A stretch of DNA of 64,000 nt, taken from Undaria pinnatifida (lineage: Eukaryota; Sar; Phaeophyceae; Laminariales; Alariaceae). The first letter of the stretch is position 1, and every line of letters starts with the position of its first letter. The translations under genes and the position numbers were made by a program. Under the pieces are notes generated by a model that was not told the origin of the DNA, did not search any database, and saw nothing but the letters and a program-made list of their open reading frames with translations. The DNA lies in assembly GCA_012845835.1 (NCBI GenBank), contig JABAKD010000012.1, positions 1,884,620 through 1,948,619 on the forward strand, written 5' to 3'. Positions 32,526 to 45,645 of the stretch are shown one piece after another.

Positions 32526-33104
32526 GTTAGGGGACCGCCGCGTGAGGGAACCGCCAGAGCGTTTTTGGGCAGCGGGACCGCCAAGCGAGGGGACCGCCAA
32601 CGGGTTTTTTGAGCAGCGGGACCACCGAGAGAGGGGACCGCTAAGAGGTTTCGGGTAGCGGGACAGCCGATTGAGGGGACCGCCAAATACTTTAAGGCAG
32701 CGGGACAGCCGATTTGACTTTATACTAAAACGTACAGATTTCCTATTTCTAAAGAAATTTTATTGGGAAAATCTTTACGTTTTAGTATAAACTCGGTCCG
32801 GATACCTCGTTTTCCAAACGCGTACAACACTTAGTCTAGAGCTATACCTCTAGACTAGACTAGACTTCGTATACGGTATAGCAAAGTTGTAAATCTGTAC
32901 GTTTTATTATCAAGTCAAATCGGCTGTCCCGCTGCCTTTAAGTCTTTGGAGGTTTCCTCACTTGGCGGTCCCGCTACCCAAGACGTCTTAACGGTCCCCT
33001 CTCTCAGTGGTCCCGCTGCTCAAAACCTGTTGGCGGTCCCCTCGCTCGGCGGTCCCGCTGCCCAAAAACGCTCTGGTGGTTCCCTCACGCGGCGGTTCCC
33101 TAAC
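32526..33104. mobile_element. Fold-back element (array unit 2)
   Basis: Copy of the unit 1 element at +5608. Confidence 0.8.
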
Positions 33105-34262
33105 GAACTTCAGCAGTTGCCATAGAGGCTGGCCTGTCGGCAGATCGTTTTGCTTCTACACAAGGCCAGCAGAACACACGTTGGTGCCGAGCGACAACCC
33201 CTGCCGACCTCGTGTCCCCCAAGAACTTGAGCATGAGGGAACATGGTTAGTATCGAGGGCGTCGGTAACGGGGACCGTGTCTGTGTTTGAGTATCTCGAG
33301 TGATGGGTGTGCGCGACGTTGTGCCGTGCACGCAGAGTATGTTCTTCAAAGTAGTTCTGAAGCGGTTTTCCTATCACGCGCGCTTGGATGGTTGACGCGC
33401 ACAGCAAGTTTTCTTTGTCCCCGGGTCGGGACGTGAGTCTGCCCGTCACGTCTAGTTTTGTTTGGCGCTAATCTCTTTGAGGCGCGAGATACAATCTCTT
33501 CCTAGGAAATTTTTGCTGCGTGCCCGTGACAAGGCGCTTTGGGTGGGCACCACTGAATCTGCCTTACGACTCCGAGAGCAACCGTACAAAAACGAGGTGT
33601 GTACCCAGATGCTTGTGCCGCTATGTCACGCCTTGGTATCCGCAACAACGGCATCGGCTTGTGAGGCGCACGTGCATTTTTAATAGTGCGATTCACTTTG
33701 AACATGATGTCCACTCAAGCTCCTCATGCTCGTTCTGTAACAGGACGAGGGTCACCGATCACGTGCCAGACACCACAGGACACGCTCCCTTTATCTAGGC
33801 TGGCCTTGTCTCTTTTCGATATGATTGTCGCAGCTATAGGCATATCACCGCACCCGCTGGCACGGGCTTAGCATCTTTTCGTTTCCCCGTGTTTTCCTTG
33901 GATCAGCAGTACAGAAAGGGGGCAACGTCTGTTGAGCTCGAACTTTCAAGGCGCAAATAACCAAGGCTGGCAAGTCTCAAGACGTCGAGATAGCCCAGCA
34001 GGAGGTATCATGTTGTGCATCACAGTTGGTCGTGCCACCCTGTGACCTTGTTGGTGAAGATCGGTAGCCCTGCCGCACTCGCCTCACCCGCTGTGGAAGG
34101 ACATGGTCGAAAAGAGTTTACCATACGAAACGAGCAATACAGCATGTGCCGCAATCGCTAGTGCTGCAACGTTGATTTTACATGGTTATCGCCCACCCCC
34201 CAACGCTGCTCCTTTTTTGAAGACAGTTTGCAACGGGTCCGTTTCGTATAGTCCATTGTACG

Positions 34263-34293
<31 letters not shown>

Positions 34294-35653
34294 GTTGTTA
34301 TTCTCACATATTAACTTCTTGCATAGACTAATCAACTAAGTCTGTGGTCATAGGACAGGCTCCAGTCAGTCTGGAGTGGAAAAATACGCCAGGGGACAAA
34401 CAAAACGTTGTACACGCATATACTTATTATTTTGTACATCCGCCGAAAAAAGCCTCGGCATTTTAATGTCCAAGGTTCTACAGTGCGGTCACGTCCAACC
34501 ACCTTATCCCTGCATGGAAATGCTCCGCATGCCCATATACGATCGTTCCAATCGGTTGTTTCATATACATTCTTATCACATACCAGGTGGTAGGTCGTCA
34601 GGCATGGTTGCTCGATTGCACGGCAGGTTTGCGCACGTGTCTGAAGTCCCTAATGGTTGCCTATACCAGGTAGCTACGAAAGGAAATATCATATTAATAG
34701 TCGTGTATCAATCACGATAATCTTAAACTTGACCTTTTCACGGCGATACATACAGCACCACATCTCAACAGTAAGTACCATTCCTTGCACTCACATTGTA
34801 CGGAAATCAGAATCCTAGGGCTGGAAGTCGACAGGATTTGACGACTAAAATCTCATCGGTTGGTGCCGCTAGCCAACCAAGTGAGTCTAGTCGGCACGTC
34901 ATCCATCGAAACCGGCTTATGGCCAGCCGACTTACCGACTAAAGTTGGGTGAGCGAAGCGATCGAACTCACTTCAGCCAAAAATAAAACGCACTCCGTAT
35001 TAAACAATCCTTGCTAAGAGTATGGCAACCCAATAAGTCGGATAGTTGGCACCTCCGGGAAACGACTATCAATTCGTCCGACTAGTAACTATTATTGCGG
35101 AAGCTCATAGTAAGTAGGATATTTATCAAACGACAGCGACTTATTTCACTCGTTGAGCAAACAATAGCGTAAAATGAGTGCAGTATTCAAGCCTTCCCGC
35201 ACAATGATACAGAACGTCAAGACAACACGTGTTGCCCACTTCTAACGTATCTAGTTTTTCAAGTTTTTGCCTCGGAAATATACCTTTGGGAAAAGTTGCA
35301 AATGCTAGTGCACTACTAAGAACGATACCGACCGGTAAATTTGAAAAGGGATAGCGAAGTGCACGACGTGGTCGTTCTGATTAAGCTCGTTCTTTGTTTT
35401 GTCGATGCCGTTTTGTTTTGCGTCCTTTTATATTTATTTTCATCACAGCAGGTATCTGTGTTTACAAGTTGGCAGGAAAAAACGTGAACTAACAAATTTT
35501 TAGCCTGTGAATCCCGTTTATTTTGTGGTATAAACACTGCCCGAATGAATACTTTCTGCTCCCATCTTGGACATTCCTTAGCATTTTATATCCCCCAAAA
35601 TGCTGGTTTTTGTCAGACGTTTTCCCGGTTACATGAGTTTCAAGCATGGAAAC

Positions 35654-35903
35654 CACGCGTGCTACGATAGAGATAGCAGTTTTCGTCCGAAGTGGTTTCG
35701 AAATGACGGCGGGGATCCTTGACCCAAAATCGTAGGAAATAGCCTAGGCCATTCTGTTTTGCACGATTTTCGACGTGTACCTAGGCCATGGGATTTTTCA
35801 TCCGGTAGAAAGTTTCAGTTTTCTGCAAGTCCGTTTTTACGGGGGGTCTTAAGCTCCCAAATTCGAGGAACCTCACAAAAAGAGTGGTGCACCTCTATCG
35901 TGT
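35654..35903. mobile_element. MITE, same family (array unit 2)
   Basis: Copy at +5608. Confidence 0.75.
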
Positions 35904-38133
35904 CATTGTCACCAGGAGTTTGCGGGCTTTCCAACGATGTGTTGCATGTATTGTTCGGCCGTCTTTGGTGCGTAGTTACAGCCATTCCATCGATATTAGG
36001 ACCTACCAGGTACTAACTATAGGGCTGGGCACTGGATCAGTATATACTGGCAGTTTAAAATAAAATTGCTTTAGGTTCGTTTTCGTCCACGGCACGGAGG
36101 CGATGGTGACTGTACAGTCTATCTAGAAGACTATAGGCACTATTAATAGTTGTTGGAAACAGTGCCCAGGTGATGGACCCTGCCATAATTTTTTCAGCTA
36201 CTACTTCTACTTTCGGCGCGTGTCTTCGGAACTCAATATGGTTTGCTGCATCCGACGTTCGTTGGGTGGGTGGTGTCATCTGCTTCGTTCGATGCTATTT
36301 CTGTGTACTGCTGTACGATAGGTGCTGGCTGTCTGTTTTGCTTTGTTTTCAATTTGTCGTGTCGTCCCGGTTCAGTCAATGTCTGTTCTTCCCGTGGGTA
36401 CCTCCCCACTCTCCCCCCCTCTTGTTTCCGTCCGCCCCTTGATACTTGCCTTCTTTTTGTTTCAACTCCTCTTCGTTTTCTTACGAAAATAGGCTGTGAT
36501 CTGGGTTCTTGCGTGCATTGTGCTTTGCCTTGGTATCCATTGCGGCTGGCATTGTATTGCAAAATCACCTTGCTCTAATCACGCTGCTGTGTATCGCTGG
36601 CCTGTAGTTTGTGAGCTCGTCTCTCTAGAAGGAGGCGTCGCCACGGACACTGGCTGTGCTGGGTGCAGATGGGTGGAAACATCAGCATATAGTAATTGGA
36701 AGAACTCACTCGTAGAACACGATTTACAACAACATCCCCATTATTAGACCTTCGACGCTTTTGCTGCGATCAAATGTACCTCTTATTGTCAAGACTACGT
36801 TGGTTTCGGAACGACGTAACTCCCTAACCCAAAGTGGCCGTTATTTTGAAAACACCATTGGACTTGTCTCCGATAGTAATACAATCTTGAAGCTTTCTAT
36901 ACCTATATATATTATAAAAATTAAAATACACTCCAGCTGTGAGATCGAAGATTTCGTCGAAACTCATCTTTGCAAGCTGTGTGTGATACTCCGATCGCGC
37001 GCATTACGAGTTGTGTGTCCTCATTAAGGATATAGGTCGGCGACTCCCCTTACAGCTACAGTGTAGCTATCAGGGTCAACAGGATGATTTTAGTCAGTCT
37101 GTGCGCGTACCTATATATATATATTATAAATTATTATAAAAATATATATATTTTTTTAATTCTCCGGCGGATGAGGAAAAATAAAGCTTTAGCTCACCAC
37201 ACCAATTCCACGTATTTTTATACGCGTCGTGTGTCGATTTAACTCAGTTGCTTTCGCAGCCAAACGCTAGCTGGCGCACCCTTCGGGTCCCATTGTAGGT
37301 ATAGCGTAAGCTGTCCCTATCAGTGGTCTTCGTTACAACCTCGGCAGCGCAAGCTGCCGTTGTATACGGATGCGTGTGTATGTCGACCCGGCCTGTCCCC
37401 TGAGGGTCGGTTTCGGTGGAGATATCCACCCGGAATGTCATATTTCCGGGTAGTGTGGGACTTGCGCAAGCTCACCCACTAACATGATAACAAAACCCCT
37501 GGCCATGAAAGATGGCCTTTCGCCGGACTTGGTCCAGTTACGGTCCAACCTACCCATTCGGGCGTTGGTCCATACCTATTGTTCGTAGTGCTGTGATACG
37601 AGGCGATTGGTTTGTTGGTCGAATTAGTCTACACTTTCGGGGTTGACTTTAAAATAAATTTGATTTTGATTCGAGGTGTTTATCATAAAAGCATTAAAAC
37701 CGTGTTGACAAAAGTGAGGAGAGCCTCAGAAATATAGTCTACGTACGTATGGTGCACCTCTCGCTACTCTCGCCACTACCGTACGACATGTATACGATGT
37801 ACGTAGCCATTTGGTGTAAAAGCTGATTGTGGACGACAGTTAGTAGGATTTAGTGTACACCACGTCGAACATATAATTCCGAGTTCCTTTTTTTCACGAT
37901 CCGTTTCCACCACCGCAGACACATTCATGATGTACGTGTAATCTGTGCCTTGTCTATAGAGATCATGTTGCTCGGCGAGAGTTGGACGACCTGAATGATA
38001 TGCCACGTTTTTCCGAGGTTAGATGTGTCCTACACGGATTCGTTGTGCACCCTGTCTGTGCGCAATAACTTCCTCCGCACAACACTGCGACGATGCTGTA
38101 TAGTTTGTTGGTCTTAGTTGCGTAGTCCAGTGC

Positions 38134-38712
38134 GTTAGGGGACCGCCGCGTGAGGGAACCGCCAGAGCGTTTTTGGGCAGCGGGACCGCCAAGCGAGGGG
38201 ACCGCCAACGGGTTTTTTGAGCAGCGGGACCACCGAGAGAGGGGACCGCTAAGAGGTTTCGGGTAGCGGGACAGCCGATTGAGGGGACCGCCAAATACTT
38301 TAAGGCAGCGGGACAGCCGATTTGACTTTATACTAAAACGTACAGATTTCCTATTTCTAAAGAAATTTTATTGGGAAAATCTTTACGTTTTAGTATAAAC
38401 TCGGTCCGGATACCTCGTTTTCCAAACGCGTACAACACTTAGTCTAGAGCTATACCTCTAGACTAGACTAGACTTCGTATACGGTATAGCAAAGTTGTAA
38501 ATCTGTACGTTTTATTATCAAGTCAAATCGGCTGTCCCGCTGCCTTTAAGTCTTTGGAGGTTTCCTCACTTGGCGGTCCCGCTACCCAAGACGTCTTAAC
38601 GGTCCCCTCTCTCAGTGGTCCCGCTGCTCAAAACCTGTTGGCGGTCCCCTCGCTCGGCGGTCCCGCTGCCCAAAAACGCTCTGGTGGTTCCCTCACGCGG
38701 CGGTTCCCTAAC
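38134..38712. mobile_element. Fold-back element (array unit 3)
   Basis: Copy of the unit 1 element at +11216. Confidence 0.8.
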
Positions 38713-41258
38713 GAACTACAGCAGTTGCCATAGAGGCTGGCCTGTCGGCAGATCGTTTTGCTTCTACACAAGGCCAGCAGAACACACGTTGGTGCCGAGC
38801 GACAACCCCTGCCGACCTCGTGTCCCCCAAGAACTTGAGCATGAGGGAACATGGTTAGTATCGAGGGCGTCGGTAACGGGGACCGTGTCTGTGTTTGAGT
38901 ATCTCGAGTGATGGGTGTGCGCGACGTTGTGCCGTGCACGCAGAGTATGTTCTTCAAAGTAGTTCTGAAGCGGTTTTCCTATCACGCGCGCTTGGATGGT
39001 TGACGCGCACAGCAAGTTTTCTTTGTCCCCGGGTCGGGACGTGAGTCTGCCCGTCACGTCTAGTTTTGTTTGGCGCTAATCTCTTTGAGGCGCGAGATAC
39101 AATCTCTTCCTAGGAAATTTTTGCTGCGTGCCCGTGACAAGGCGCTTTGGGTGGGCACCACTGAATCTGCCTTACGACTCCGAGAGCAACCGTACAAAAA
39201 CGAGGTGTGTACCCAGATGCTTGTGCCGCTATGTCACGCCTTGGTATCCGCAACAACGGCATCGGCTTGTGAGGCGCACGTGCATTTTTAATAGTGCGAT
39301 TCACTTTGAACATGATGTCCACTCAAGCTCCTCATGCTCGTTCTGTAACAGGACGAGGGTCACCGATCACGTGCCAGACACCACAGGACACGCTCCCTTT
39401 ATCTAGGCTGGCCTTGTCTCTTTTCGATATGATTGTCGCAGCTATAGGCATATCACCGCACCCGCTGGCACGGGCTTAGCATCTTTTCGTTTCCCCGTGT
39501 TTTCCTTGGATCAGCAGTACAGAAAGGGGGCAACGTCTGTTGATCTCGAACTTTCAAGGCGCAAATAACCAAGGCTGGCAAGTCTCAAGACGTCGAGATA
39601 GCCCAGCAGGAGGTATCATGTTGTGCATCACAGTTGGTCGTGCCACCCTGTGACCTTGTTGGTGAAGATCGGTAGCCCTGCCGCACTCGCCTCACCCGCT
39701 GTGGAAGGACATGGTCGAAAAGAGTTTACCATACGAAACGAGCAATACAGCATGTGCCGCAATCGCTAGTGCTGCAACGTTGATTTTACATGGTTATCGC
39801 CCACCCCCCAACGCTGCTCCTTTTTTGAAGACAGTTTGCAACGGGTCCGTTTCGTATAGTCCATTGTACGTTGTTGTTGTTGTTGTTGTTGTTGTTGTGT
39901 TGTTATTCTCACATATTAACTTCTTGCATAGACTAATCAACTAAGTCTGTGGTCATAGGACAGGCTCCAGTCAGTCTGGAGTGGAAAAATACGCCAGGGG
40001 ACAAACAAAACGTTGTACACGCATATACTTATTATTTTGTACATCCGCCGAAAAAAGCCTCGGCATTTTAATGTCCAAGGTTCTACAGTGCGGTCACGTC
40101 CAACCACCTTATCCCTGCATGGAAATGCTCCGCATGCCCATATACGATCGTTCCAATCGGTTGTTTCATATACATTCTTATCACATACCAGGTGGTAGGT
40201 CGTCAGGCATGGTTGCTCGATTGCACGGCAGGTTTGCGCACGTGTCTGAAGTCCCTAATGGTTGCCTATACCAGGTAGCTACGAAAGGAAATATCATATT
40301 AATAGTCGTGTATCAATCACGATAATCTTAAACTTGACCTTTTCACGGCGATACATACAGCACCACATCTCAACAGTAAGTACCATTCCTTGCACTCACA
40401 TTGTACGGAAATCAGAATCCTAGGGCTGGAAGTCGACAGGATTTGACGACTAAAATCTCATCGGTTGGTGCCGCTAGCCAACCAAGTGAGTCTAGTCGGC
40501 ACGTCATCCATCGAAACCGGCTTATGGCCAGCCGACTTACCGACTAAAGTTGGGTGAGCGAAGCGATCGAACTCACTTCAGCCAAAAATAAAACGCACTC
40601 CGTATTAAACAATCCTTGCTAAGAGTATGGCAACCCAATAAGTCGGATAGTTGGCACCTCCGGGAAACGACTATCAATTCGTCCGACTAGTAACTATTAT
40701 TGCGGAAGCTCATAGTAAGTAGGATATTTATCAAACGACAGCGACTTATTTCACTCGTTGAGCAAACAATAGCGTAAAATGAGTGCAGTATTCAAGCCTT
40801 CCCGCACAATGATACAGAACGTCAAGACAACACGTGTTGCCCACTTCTAACGTATCTAGTTTTTCAAGTTTTTGCCTCGGAAATATACCTTTGGGAAAAG
40901 TTGCAAATGCTAGTGCACTACTAAGAACGATACCGACCGGTAAATTTGAAAAGGGATAGCGAAGTGCACGACGTGGTCGTTCTGATTAAGCTCGTTCTTT
41001 GTTTTGTCGATGCCGTTTTGTTTTGCGTCCTTTTATATTTATTTTCATCACAGCAGGTATCTGTGTTTACAAGTTGGCAGGAAAAAACGTGAACTAACAA
41101 ATTTTTAGCCTGTGAATCCCGTTTATTTTGTGGTATAAACACTGCCCGAATGAATACTTTCTGCTCCCATCTTGGACATTCCTTAGCATTTTATATCCCC
41201 CAAAATGCTGGTTTTTGTCAGACGTTTTCCCGGTTACATGAGTTTCAAGCATGGAAAC

Positions 41259-41508
41259 CACGCGTGCTACGATAGAGATAGCAGTTTTCGTCCGAAGTGG
41301 TTTCGAAATGACGGCGGGGATCCTTGACCCAAAATCGTAGGAAATAGCCTAGGCCATTCTGTTTTGCACGATTTTCGACGTGTACCTAGGCCATGGGATT
41401 TTTCATCCGGTAGAAAGTTTCAGTTTTCTGCAAGTCCGTTTTTACGGGGGGTCTTAAGCTCCCAAATTCGAGGAACCTCACAAAAAGAGTGGTGCACCTC
41501 TATCGTGT
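41259..41508. mobile_element. MITE, same family (array unit 3)
   Basis: Copy at +11213. Confidence 0.75.
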
Positions 41509-41659
41509 CATTGTCACCAGGAGTTTGCGGGCTTTCCAACGATGTGTTGCATGTATTGTTCGGCCGTCTTTGGTGCGTAGTTACAGCCATTCCATCGATA
41601 TTAGGACCTACCAGGTACTAACTATAGGGCTGGGCACTGGATCAGTATATACTGGCAGT

Positions 41660-42700
41660 AGTAATCTACTGGCGGTAGGAATCTACTGATTGACCCGGTC
41701 AGTATATTCGCTAGTAGTTTTTATTTGACGTTCGACGTACGTCCAATAAACACGCCATATTATGGTACGGAAACCCACCCGATGCTGGCGAATGAGTTAT
41801 ACTGGTGCTTCTCCGACCCCCCCCGGTCCTCCCCCTTCCTCCCTTCTGTTCTTCCCTCTCTGGGTGTTGTTATCCTCTTTATTTTAAGGCGTTCGTGTAC
41901 TTTTGTTGTTACAGATATCTGGTATGTTTGGCACCTGGTATATGGAAGGGTGTTGCGGCTGTATCCTTTAGTTGCTCGTCTATATTGCCATGTGCTGTCT
42001 TTTAGTCAAATCCTTCTTCATTCCTTTTTTCTTTGTTGTTCACTCGAAACTTTTCGGGGTAGAGTTTTTTGTGTTCGCTGAAAGATCTCCGCCACCCCCC
42101 GGCTGTTGCTTCTTTTCACGCGTTCCTTCCTCTCGCCTATTTGCTGTTTGCACTCTAAAAGTTTAATCTCCGCCACCCCCCGGCTGTTAAGATTTATCAC
42201 GCGTTACTATCTTCCACCTTGTTCACATGTTTGGATATTTCTCTGCGTCGAGTACCTGATACCTGATACCTGATACCGGTTACTACATGTACGAGCAGCG
42301 TGTTTCTTCGTTTTTTCGTTTGGTTTTTCTTTTGGTTTTCGTACTTTTGTTCGTCTGTGCTGTCCTGCGCTTTGTTTGCTGGTGAGCGCCTACTTACTAC
42401 CCTGTGCCCCAAGGCCAGAACAGCGATGGAGTAACAGAAGTATTAAATATCAAATACGATACGTCAGAACGATTTATAATGCGCTTGCGCGAACACCAAC
42501 AACATTGAGAATGCCACATCATCGCCACACGTTGCTGCGTACATTTTTCTGGACCTTTTTCTTGATGACCGCGACCACCCCCAGCCAATACAGTTTTAAG
42601 CCCCGATTGTGATGGGAAATGTAGTGAAAATGGGTATTTGGGGCCTCCGGCGACGCCTCCAGCGGGCCCCCCTCACGAGCCGGGGGAGGGGCTTGCTTCG
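41660..42700. other. Gap after the array
   Basis: T/C-rich DNA from about 41800 to 42390 with two CTCCGCCACCCCCCGGCTGT copies (42089 and 42169 regions) and a short ACCTGATACCTGATACC repeat (42254-42280). A 64-118 codon set of open frames is composition-driven. No gene supported. Confidence 0.45.
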
Positions 42701-42763
42701 CTCGGCGTTACTCGCTTTGCTCGGCGTTACTCGCTTTGCTCGGCGTTACTCGCTTTGCTCGGC
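42701..42763 (+). repeat. 19-bp tandem repeat, three copies plus partial
   Basis: CTCGGCGTTACTCGCTTTG at 42701, 42720 and 42739, then a partial copy. Confidence 0.95.
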
Positions 42764-42879
42764 CAGTACTCTGCTGCAGTCCAGTATACTGATTGTTTTT
42801 TGCCACAGTAAAATCTATGCTGACTGAGTCAGCCTGTGCCCAGCCCTAACTGTTTATTAGCCTCGGTAGTAATAGCTCA

Positions 42880-43690
42880 TAGCTCATGGCTCATAGCTCA
42901 CGTGCTGACTCACCGCCCTACAAAAGCCAATAACTATATTATAGTAAAAAAAACGGTCATATTTTGCTCCCGTCCAACTTATTGTGTATCTTTGAAATAT
43001 TGGGCATAAGCATTTATCACCCAGGTTGAATACTTTGCTCTCACCCACCTCAGTTCCGCCCCCCCCCCCACAACAACCTCCAACCCCCTCCGCCCCCCCA
43101 CCCGTCGCTCCACCGAAAATATAAAATCCGCCAGAGTTATACATACTACCCAACAGGTGATAAAATTTATTTACCTTTCGAACCATCCATGCAGTGGCTC
43201 AAAGTCATTAATCTTGTCTTCAAGTTCTAACAACCCCCCTCCCCCCCCTTCCCCAATGCCCTCACCATCGCCTAGACCTACTGTAGCATCACGCGGTGTA
43301 GTAAGCTCTTACTCATTTTTGCGGCCTGATAATGAAGGGGGGAAATCCCCCCACTTTCACCGCCCCCCCCCCCCTAAACTGAGTACACCCCCCCCCCCCC
43401 CCCCCCCCCGACAAAAAGACACCCGCCCCTCACCGCTTATGCGACTACCGCAGTATATTCATAACAAAGTAGTGCTTTCCACAACCAACCGTCAGATTTT
43501 GCCCCCGTGCACAGATTGGTTAGAACATCACTTTGTTTACCTTGGTACAATCTACACTGTAGTTCCAAGGGGAGTCACCGACCTATACCCTTAATGAGGA
43601 CACCCCCAGTAACACGCGCAATCGGAGTATCACACACGGCTTGCAACGATGAGTTTCGACTAATAACCATCGATCTCACAGCTGTAGTTG
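42880..43690 (+). repeat. Family A composite repeat with C-rich modules
   Basis: Same module order as 200-1265: TTTGAAATATTGGGCAT.. (42991 region, also at 378), C-rich runs (43054-43110, 43230-43250, 43360-43410), then the conserved 3' module (43431-43690) ending TTTCGACTAA..CACAGCTG. Confidence 0.65.
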
Positions 43691-43693
43691 TAG

Positions 43694-43728
<35 letters not shown>

Positions 43729-43818
43729 GCTGTTGTTGTTGTAGTGGTTGTGGTTGTTGTCGATGCTGTTGTTGTTGTTGCTGTTGTTGTTGTTGTTGTT
43801 GTTGTTGTTGCTGTTGTA
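43686..43818 (+). repeat. (GTT)n imperfect microsatellite
   Basis: Mostly GTT with GCT, GTG and GAT interruptions, starting exactly where family A ends. Confidence 0.9.
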
Positions 43819-43832
43819 TCGTTGATTTTTTT

Positions 43833-44080
43833 GGCGCATGCTACGATAGAGATATACCTTTTTTTTGCTATTTCGTGTTCTGAATCACGGGGTTCCTTAA
43901 TCCAAAATCGTCGGAAACACGCAATTTTTGCTAGCATGATTCCCGTTGTGTACCTGAGCTGTTGATCTTTCATCCGGCAGCAGTTTTAGTTTCGATCGAA
44001 AATCGTTTTTTTGGGCGAGGTCTTGTGCTCCCGAATGGAAGGAAACTCAGAGCAAAAAGTGGTGCACCTCTATCGTGTAG
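43833..44080. mobile_element. MITE, ACGATAGAGGT family
   Basis: ATGCTACGATAGAGATA and GTGGTGCACCTCTATCGTG at its ends. The CCATGGCCTAGG core is degraded (ACCTGAGCTGTTG). Confidence 0.65.
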
Positions 44081-44385
44081 CAGGCGTCTTTTTATACTGT
44101 TTATACTGTTGACCTAGCTAGCGCTAACGGGAGTCATCGACGTATACCTATCATGAGAACACTTAATGCATACATGCACATCCCACAACAGACGCGTCTG
44201 AGTAACACACAACAGCTTGCGAAAATGATTGTAGGCGGACCCCTCAACCTCACAGCTGTCCTGGTGTTTGGTTCATGGCGGTGAGAGGTGTCGTTTGAGT
44301 TTGATTCGGGGGCGCCACCACCCCGATCTCCACCACGCCCACCACCGGGCGGAGTTGTGTGGCAATTCTACCTTTACGGTAGGAC

Positions 44386-45645
44386 GTGCGCGCATGTTTC
44401 GATGTACCAGCCAAGACGCTTGCCGTTATCCTCCAGTTGCACGATGAGATTCGGGCTCGCGGGTGCGTACGGTCGACCGTGAGCACTCAGAATGGTTTGG
44501 CGTCACGCAGGGGCTTCGGCGGGGTTGGGTGCTATCGCCGTTGCTGTTCAACTTGTTATTTGCCGCTGTGTTACACGTTATCTTTCGCTTTGGCGAGGAC
44601 GAAGTCATTGTGCTGAACCTAGCCCACCTCGATGACGATGATGACGATGGGGCTGGCGGAGGGCACGAACCTTCGCATGCGTGCTGAGGGCCGTGTAGGC
44701 CATGTTTTACGCCGACGGCTCAGATATTGCCTCAAAATCGTTGGGGGGGGCTTAATATATTTAAGACAGTCATGTTTGACCGTCTTCGAATTAGCAGGAC
44801 TCGCGGTTTTCAATTGAAAAACGGAGCCCATGCCGCTGCAAAATTGGAATCTTATATCCCGGACTCGACTGTTCGTCATGGAAGTAGGCATAATCGGATA
44901 ACGCGTTGGTATACCTCGGCGGCGTTATCCACGAAGACGTTGACCTCATGGCTGAGATCAAGTGCCGTGTTATACTAATGAGGGCATGCTATAACCGGTT
45001 CGGTCCAGAGCTATACGATATGATGACCACCCGGCTCAGCCTGAAGCCCCATCTTCCGTGGTGATTGAGACCCTCACGTACGGGTGCGTGAAGTGGACCC
45101 TCAACGCAACTCATTATGACGAGCTCCGAGCGACCCACCTCGGAGTCCTCCGGCGAGTCCTTGGCTTCCAGAGTCGTGACCAACACACCTCCCCTCGTAC
45201 GTCAAGGCCCTCACGAAGACGAAAGGCGGGGGCGTCGAAAAATCGACCCGGAAACGGCGGTTTCTTCGTCGCTGGGCAATGGTACGGCTATATATGGGGC
45301 TAATACACTGTCGAATGATGTTTACGCAGGTCGCCGGCGAAAAGAACCCGGGACCAGGGTGCCCACCAACGTCTGGCTCAAACCCCTGAGAGACGGCCCC
45401 GCCATTTTCGTGTCAACGGATAGTTTTACGAAAGGTTTCCTACAGTATTTTGGAGTGGAAATGGTATGCAGCGAAGAAGGCGGGCAAGTGGAACGGGGGG
45501 ACCCTCAAAGCAGACGAACAGTTCATGGCCAGGTGGCACGTAGATGAGGAAAACAGGAGGTCGGCGCGCCTCGGAGCCAAGATGCGTGACAGACAAAGCC
45601 GAAAGGGGGGTGGGGGGGGTATGTTGAAGGAAGCATGAAAGAGAT
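44386..45645 (+). pseudogene. LINE-type reverse transcriptase fragment, second copy
   Basis: Starts with VPAKTLAVILQLHDEIRAR (about 44408-44465). Next is HSEWFGVTQGLRRG..LSPLLFNLLFAAVLHVIF in another frame, then FYADGSDIASKS near 44705-44745, where the second catalytic Asp of YADD is replaced by Gly. A C-terminal region follows with YDELRATHLGVLRRVLGFQS, ..VWLKPLRDGPAIF.. and KWNGGTLKADEQFMARWHVD. Same element as 1660-3380. Multiple frameshifts plus the lost catalytic residue make it inactive. Confidence 0.75.

Larger units (their letters stand above)
30455..36062 (+). repeat. Array unit 2
   Basis: Same contents at +5608. Private differences seen: GTTTTTGTCC..GCACGCAGG near 30471-30490 and GAACTTCAG near 33106. 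Confidence 0.93.
24847..41659 (+). repeat. Tandem array: three copies of a 5.6-kb unit (macrosatellite)
   Basis: Every landmark recurs at +5608 and again at +5608 or +5605, the 3-bp difference being one TTG unit. Only a few substitutions were seen by eye. Copies are joined head-to-tail. Each junction reads ..GGCAGT|TTAAAATA|AAATTGC.. and homology stops after GGCAGT at the right end. No gene is supported in the unit; its open frames are short and mostly without motifs. Confidence 0.95.
36063..41659 (+). repeat. Array unit 3
   Basis: Same contents. Private differences: TTGTTTCAACTCC near 36457, GTTGATCTCG near 39540, and one TTG fewer near 39870-39900. Confidence 0.93.
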
